Below are positions 60,870 through 64,000 of a stretch of 64,000 nt of DNA, piece after piece. A program made the translations under genes and the position numbers. The stretch spans positions 2,108,001-2,172,000 of the forward strand of contig JAPEHQ010000005.1 of NCBI GenBank assembly GCA_027405735.1, given 5' to 3'. Source of the stretch: Mucor racemosus (lineage: Eukaryota > Mucoromycota > Mucoromycetes > Mucorales > Mucoraceae). Numbering within the stretch: position 1 is the stretch's first letter; each line of letters starts with the position of its first letter. Under the pieces are notes generated by a model. It saw only the letters and a list, made by a program, of their open reading frames with translations, did no database searches and was not told where the DNA came from.

Positions 60870-61765
60870 ATCAATTCGTATTCAAATACCGCTACCATTG
60901 TATTTCTCGATGTTTTTGAATATTTACTAATGATTCAACTTTACCAAAGATACCGGCTAGATAATATACCATTAAAGTTGCAGCATACAATACGAAAGAA
61001 GCAAAATTTTATATTTTTATGAATTAATTTATTTATTTGGGTATGTATGCACTACTTTTTTTTTACTGATTACATTCTTCCTCGTTGAAAATCCTTGAAG
61101 CTACATTTAATCATCCGAAAGCAATGCCCGTCTTTGGAATTACAAAAAGAAAGGGATCTCTACTTGCAGTAAACATAGATGACTATTACACCGACTGATT
61201 GTATTATACCAAGCAATATTTTCAAATATTTAAGGAGAAAAAAATATGAATTCAGGAATTATATAAAACTTTAATCTTTACGGTTTATATTTAGCGTTAA
61301 TTCTTGCATAAATGACGGGTCAATTATATAGACATGATTGCCCGAGTAGAATCGGCACAAGTGGGTTTATATCTGGAAATATGAATATTCATGCGATCAT
61401 GCAACGATTATAAGAATATGCAGAGTTTTTGTAGTAGACAAAAAAAAAAAAGCCATACATAATCCCACAATGCATTCAATTTTATTAAATGTACAAAAAC
61501 ATATGATAAAACCCGCCAACATGTTGGTGATTTAGACTCGCATTTAATAAATATATACAATGTGAGTTTTGGTATGACAAGTGCGAAGAAAAGCAGTTTA
61601 TTGATAGATATAACATGTATATTAATTTATATTTATGTCCAATTATATGAATATTTGCTGTAATAAATTGTTTTAGAAAGGTGTTGATACGTCTTTATCA
61701 TGCACTGTACAATATTATATAGAAACAAAAGTGCCCAGCACAGTAAAATATGAATATTGAAACAA
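60870..61765. other. Intergenic, nothing recognised
   Basis: AT-rich, between repeat B copy 4 and the small minus-strand gene. The 88-codon ORF at 60756-61022 starts inside repeat B and is judged chance. Confidence 0.35.
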
Positions 61766-61972
61766 TTACTTTAATGATCTTTCGCTTAATCTTCTAACTA
61801 AACCACGTTCTTCCTTAACCAAAATAAATGTAGTAGGTTTGTTCAATATCACAACACGAGAGAATGTTACACGACGTTTTAATGCTCGCTTGTCATTGTT
61901 GATTAGAATGCCACAAGGAATTGAAGAATCAGAGTTTGATCGATAAAAATGAGGTGAATTTTTGATGGTCAT
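61766..61972 (-). CDS. Small basic protein with an RVxF-like motif (hypothetical)
   Basis: A single-exon ORF of 68 residues, rich in Arg, Lys and Ser, with no membrane segment. IPCGILINNDKRALKRRVTF contains KRRVTF, which fits the RVxF docking consensus for protein phosphatase 1. The tail VKEERGLVRRLSERSLK includes RRLS, a PKA-type site. Downstream on its strand an AATA-rich region could serve polyadenylation. No family recognised. It could be a chance ORF, but its amino-acid composition is unlike the AT-driven Phe/Ile/Asn/Lys ORFs around it. Confidence is limited by length. Confidence 0.45.
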   Translation of the reverse strand: MTIKNSPHFYRSNSDSSIPCGILINNDKRALKRRVTFSRVVILNKPTTFILVKEERGLVRRLSERSLK

Positions 61973-62561
61973 TTTAAAAGAATGATTAATATAAATGATT
62001 TTTCATTAAAAAAAAAAAAGGGCTCTTATTTATAGTTGAGGTATGGTTCGATTCATAACAATTGTTTCATCCAAGTGATATCAAGATAAAGAACCTGGGC
62101 CAGGCCTTTGAGATCAAATTCAGGAACAAAACTTGATCATGTTAAAATTACTGGTTTGGGTTTTTACCCGGTTTGTCCCAATTTGAATATGTGATTTCTC
62201 CTTGAAATGTTACTGAAAGATTAAAACCCTTTTTTTTTTTTTATTCTCTTGTGATGAATGTTCTTTTACATTTACATACATGGTCATTTTTAATCAAGAA
62301 CAGCATTCTCTGTATGTGCTTGACAACCTATCATATCTCTTAATCATGCATATGCAGTTGTTTATTTTTACATACAAGTATATCAATCTTCATTCAACGA
62401 ATTCCAAGACTTCTTTGAAAATCGTCAGAAAAAAAAACAGCAGGTAAACTTGATTACTAGTTTGGTTTTAAGAATTAAATTAAACATAAATTGTTAATAT
62501 AGACTAATATTGGATTAGCCAAAAATCCATGCAATGTCTTTGATATATGCGAGTCTATTTT
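61973..62561. other. Intergenic, nothing recognised
   Basis: About 590 bp between the small basic ORF and the oxidoreductase stop; includes A and T homopolymer runs (near 62008 and 62230). No other signal. Confidence 0.35.
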
Positions 62562-64000
62562 TTATTTGGAGATATCATAAGTAATGCCTACATGGCGAAG
62601 ACGATCAATCAAATCAGTCTCCCAGAAAGCAGTTGCTGGTGTCAATACACCACTGGGAACATAGCCTTGACTCTTATTGTTTAAAATGGCTAAAGCACAT
62701 TGCAAGACAATACGAGGAGTGGCAACATATCCAGATTCAGGGCCACGTACAACAACTTTAATATTTCTATTGGGTGGTACATTATAATGAGGGTTTAATG
62801 CATGATCATAACCCTTTGATCGAAGAATAATCTCAAATGAGCATTGATCAAGCTGTGTCTCGGTAGGATGTTCTTTGGAAAACAAACCAGCAGAGAACCT
62901 TTCAGGATAACTCAATAAAAGATTACGGCCCCAAGGAGAGCCCGCCAAAAAACCAAAGATATAGCCGTAAATTGTATAAAGGATGACAGCCCAAAGAGAT
63001 GGCAATAACAAATAAGCAGCGAATTGGATAGGTGGAGGAAGTACAACATCTGGCTTTTGTTTTTCAGGTTGAGCTAATCCAGTAAGGAAGATTTGTTGAG
63101 AGAGACGAACAATGGAAGGGTCGGCAAAAACGAATGGTACATGATATCCGAATTCTTGATCTTGATGGACACCTTTGTGGAATTGAAGCTTTTCACCTTG
63201 AGGATGAGGAACCTTTTTCAATGTAGATGCTTTACGAATTTCTCTTAAAAGTTCAGCAGAACCAAAGCCATGAACTAAATTTCATTTAGTCTATATTGAT
63301 TTATTTTAATGTATCTCATATTACCTGCAGATTCAAAAGTTGCATATCCTCCACGCATACCATCAGGGCCGACATGAATCTTCAAGAACATTTCGATAGA
63401 TTCAGGAATCCATCCATGTTGGGTATAAAGGTTTTTAGTATACACAACGCCCATATCAGTAGGTACCTAAATAAAACGTTTAGTCATGCTCATTTAATTG
63501 CATTAGAGGTCAACTTACACTATCGAAACCACAGGAATGGACAATGGTAACATGATTAGCAGCTGCTTTATCTTGGTAAGTACGTTGCATACGCTCAACG
63601 AATTCGGGTTCACCTAATGCATGGTTAATTTCTAATCGAGAAAAATATATCTGTAATTTACCTGTAACATCAACATAATCGCAACTGTTTTCAACACAAG
63701 AACGTACTACATATTCGCCCATAAAACGGAATGGACCAACAGCGTTAATAATGACTTTAGATTGACTGGTCATTGCATCTAATTGCTCTCTTTGGGTTAT
63801 GTTAGCAACTAAAACGGTAGGTTTTTCAATAGTTGCATTAGGATATCTGTTTGCCATTTCATTTATAATTTCTTCGAGTTTTTCGGCACTTCGTCCAGCA
63901 ATAGCCCAACGAAAATTTGTTGAATAAAAATCTGGTTTATCGACGGATAACTCAAATACATGTCTAACAATTTGTTTTCCTGTTAATCCAGTAGCACCAA
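62562..64000 (-). CDS. Saccharopine-dehydrogenase-like oxidoreductase (SCCPDH family), 5' end cut by the window
   Basis: Exons 64000-63662 (open at the edge), 63613-63519, 63466-63325 and 63274-62562. The first visible residues are GATGLTGKQIVRHVFEL, the Rossmann nucleotide loop, so only a few N-terminal residues are missing. INAVGPFRFMGEYVVRSCVE and CDYVDVTGEPEFVERMQRTY follow, then HSCGFDSVPTDMGV and GPDGMRGGYATFESA, all typical of SCCPDH-like proteins. A hydrophobic segment (FAAYLLLPSLWAVILYTIYG) precedes the C-terminal part, and the end is RHVGITYDISK. These proteins resemble saccharopine reductase, but the mammalian member is a lipid-droplet/membrane protein of unknown activity. A true lysine-pathway role is therefore unlikely. 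Confidence 0.93.

Overview
The window looks like nuclear DNA of an early-diverging fungus, most likely a Mucoromycota (Mucorales-type) species. It is AT-rich. Its genes are compact and cut by many short GT-AG introns (41 to about 75 nt). Its proteins are fungal in type: neutral trehalase with a PKA site, a D-amino-acid oxidase of fungal type, and an OPT transporter. Between genes lie long repeat deserts with Tc1/mariner, LINE-like and LTR-like debris. The species was not identified. Exon joins were worked out by hand; nearly all multi-exon models close in frame.

Layout. 1-72: 5' end of a mitochondrial precursor gene (-). 351-1722: SUB2/UAP56 RNA helicase (-). 3069-4607: peroxisomal D-amino-acid oxidase (+). 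8468-10956: neutral trehalase (-), divergent from an RPAP3-like TPR co-chaperone (11237-12925, +), which is followed by a short internal TTAGGG tract. 13605-14238: cysteine-rich secreted protein with a knottin-like cysteine pattern and a broken frame (+). 14851-15909: MDR oxidoreductase (-). 15910-21792: repeat desert with an inverted pair of repeat A, an LTR-like copy and a decayed 28S rDNA fragment. 21793-26857: dense cluster of a CaM kinase (+), COX10 (+), TXNL1-like thioredoxin (-) and SSU72 (+). 26858-31040: repeats. 31041-37600: three minus-strand genes in tandem (HMG-CoA lyase, an unknown membrane-anchored protein, NRDE2). 37601-53614: about 16 kb without a host gene, holding repeat C copies with dynein intermediate chain fragments, a large imperfect inverted repeat, a dead Tc1/mariner element, a 5'-truncated LINE and another repeat A copy. 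53615-55838: OPT transporter (+). 57222-59947: divergent Hsp70/HSPA12-like gene (+) between two direct copies of repeat B. 61766-61972: small basic protein (-). 62562-64000: saccharopine-dehydrogenase-like oxidoreductase (-), running off the right edge.

The conserved genes are ordinary housekeeping genes and do not form a pathway cluster. SUB2, SSU72, NRDE2 and the RPAP3-like protein all touch RNA polymerase II transcription or mRNA handling, but scattered placement suggests coincidence. I see no CRISPR array, no convincing tRNA and no biosynthetic cluster. The least expected content is the frameshifted knottin-like gene, the Hsp70-like gene with lost ATPase motifs, and the nested inverted-repeat element carrying pieces of a dynein gene.
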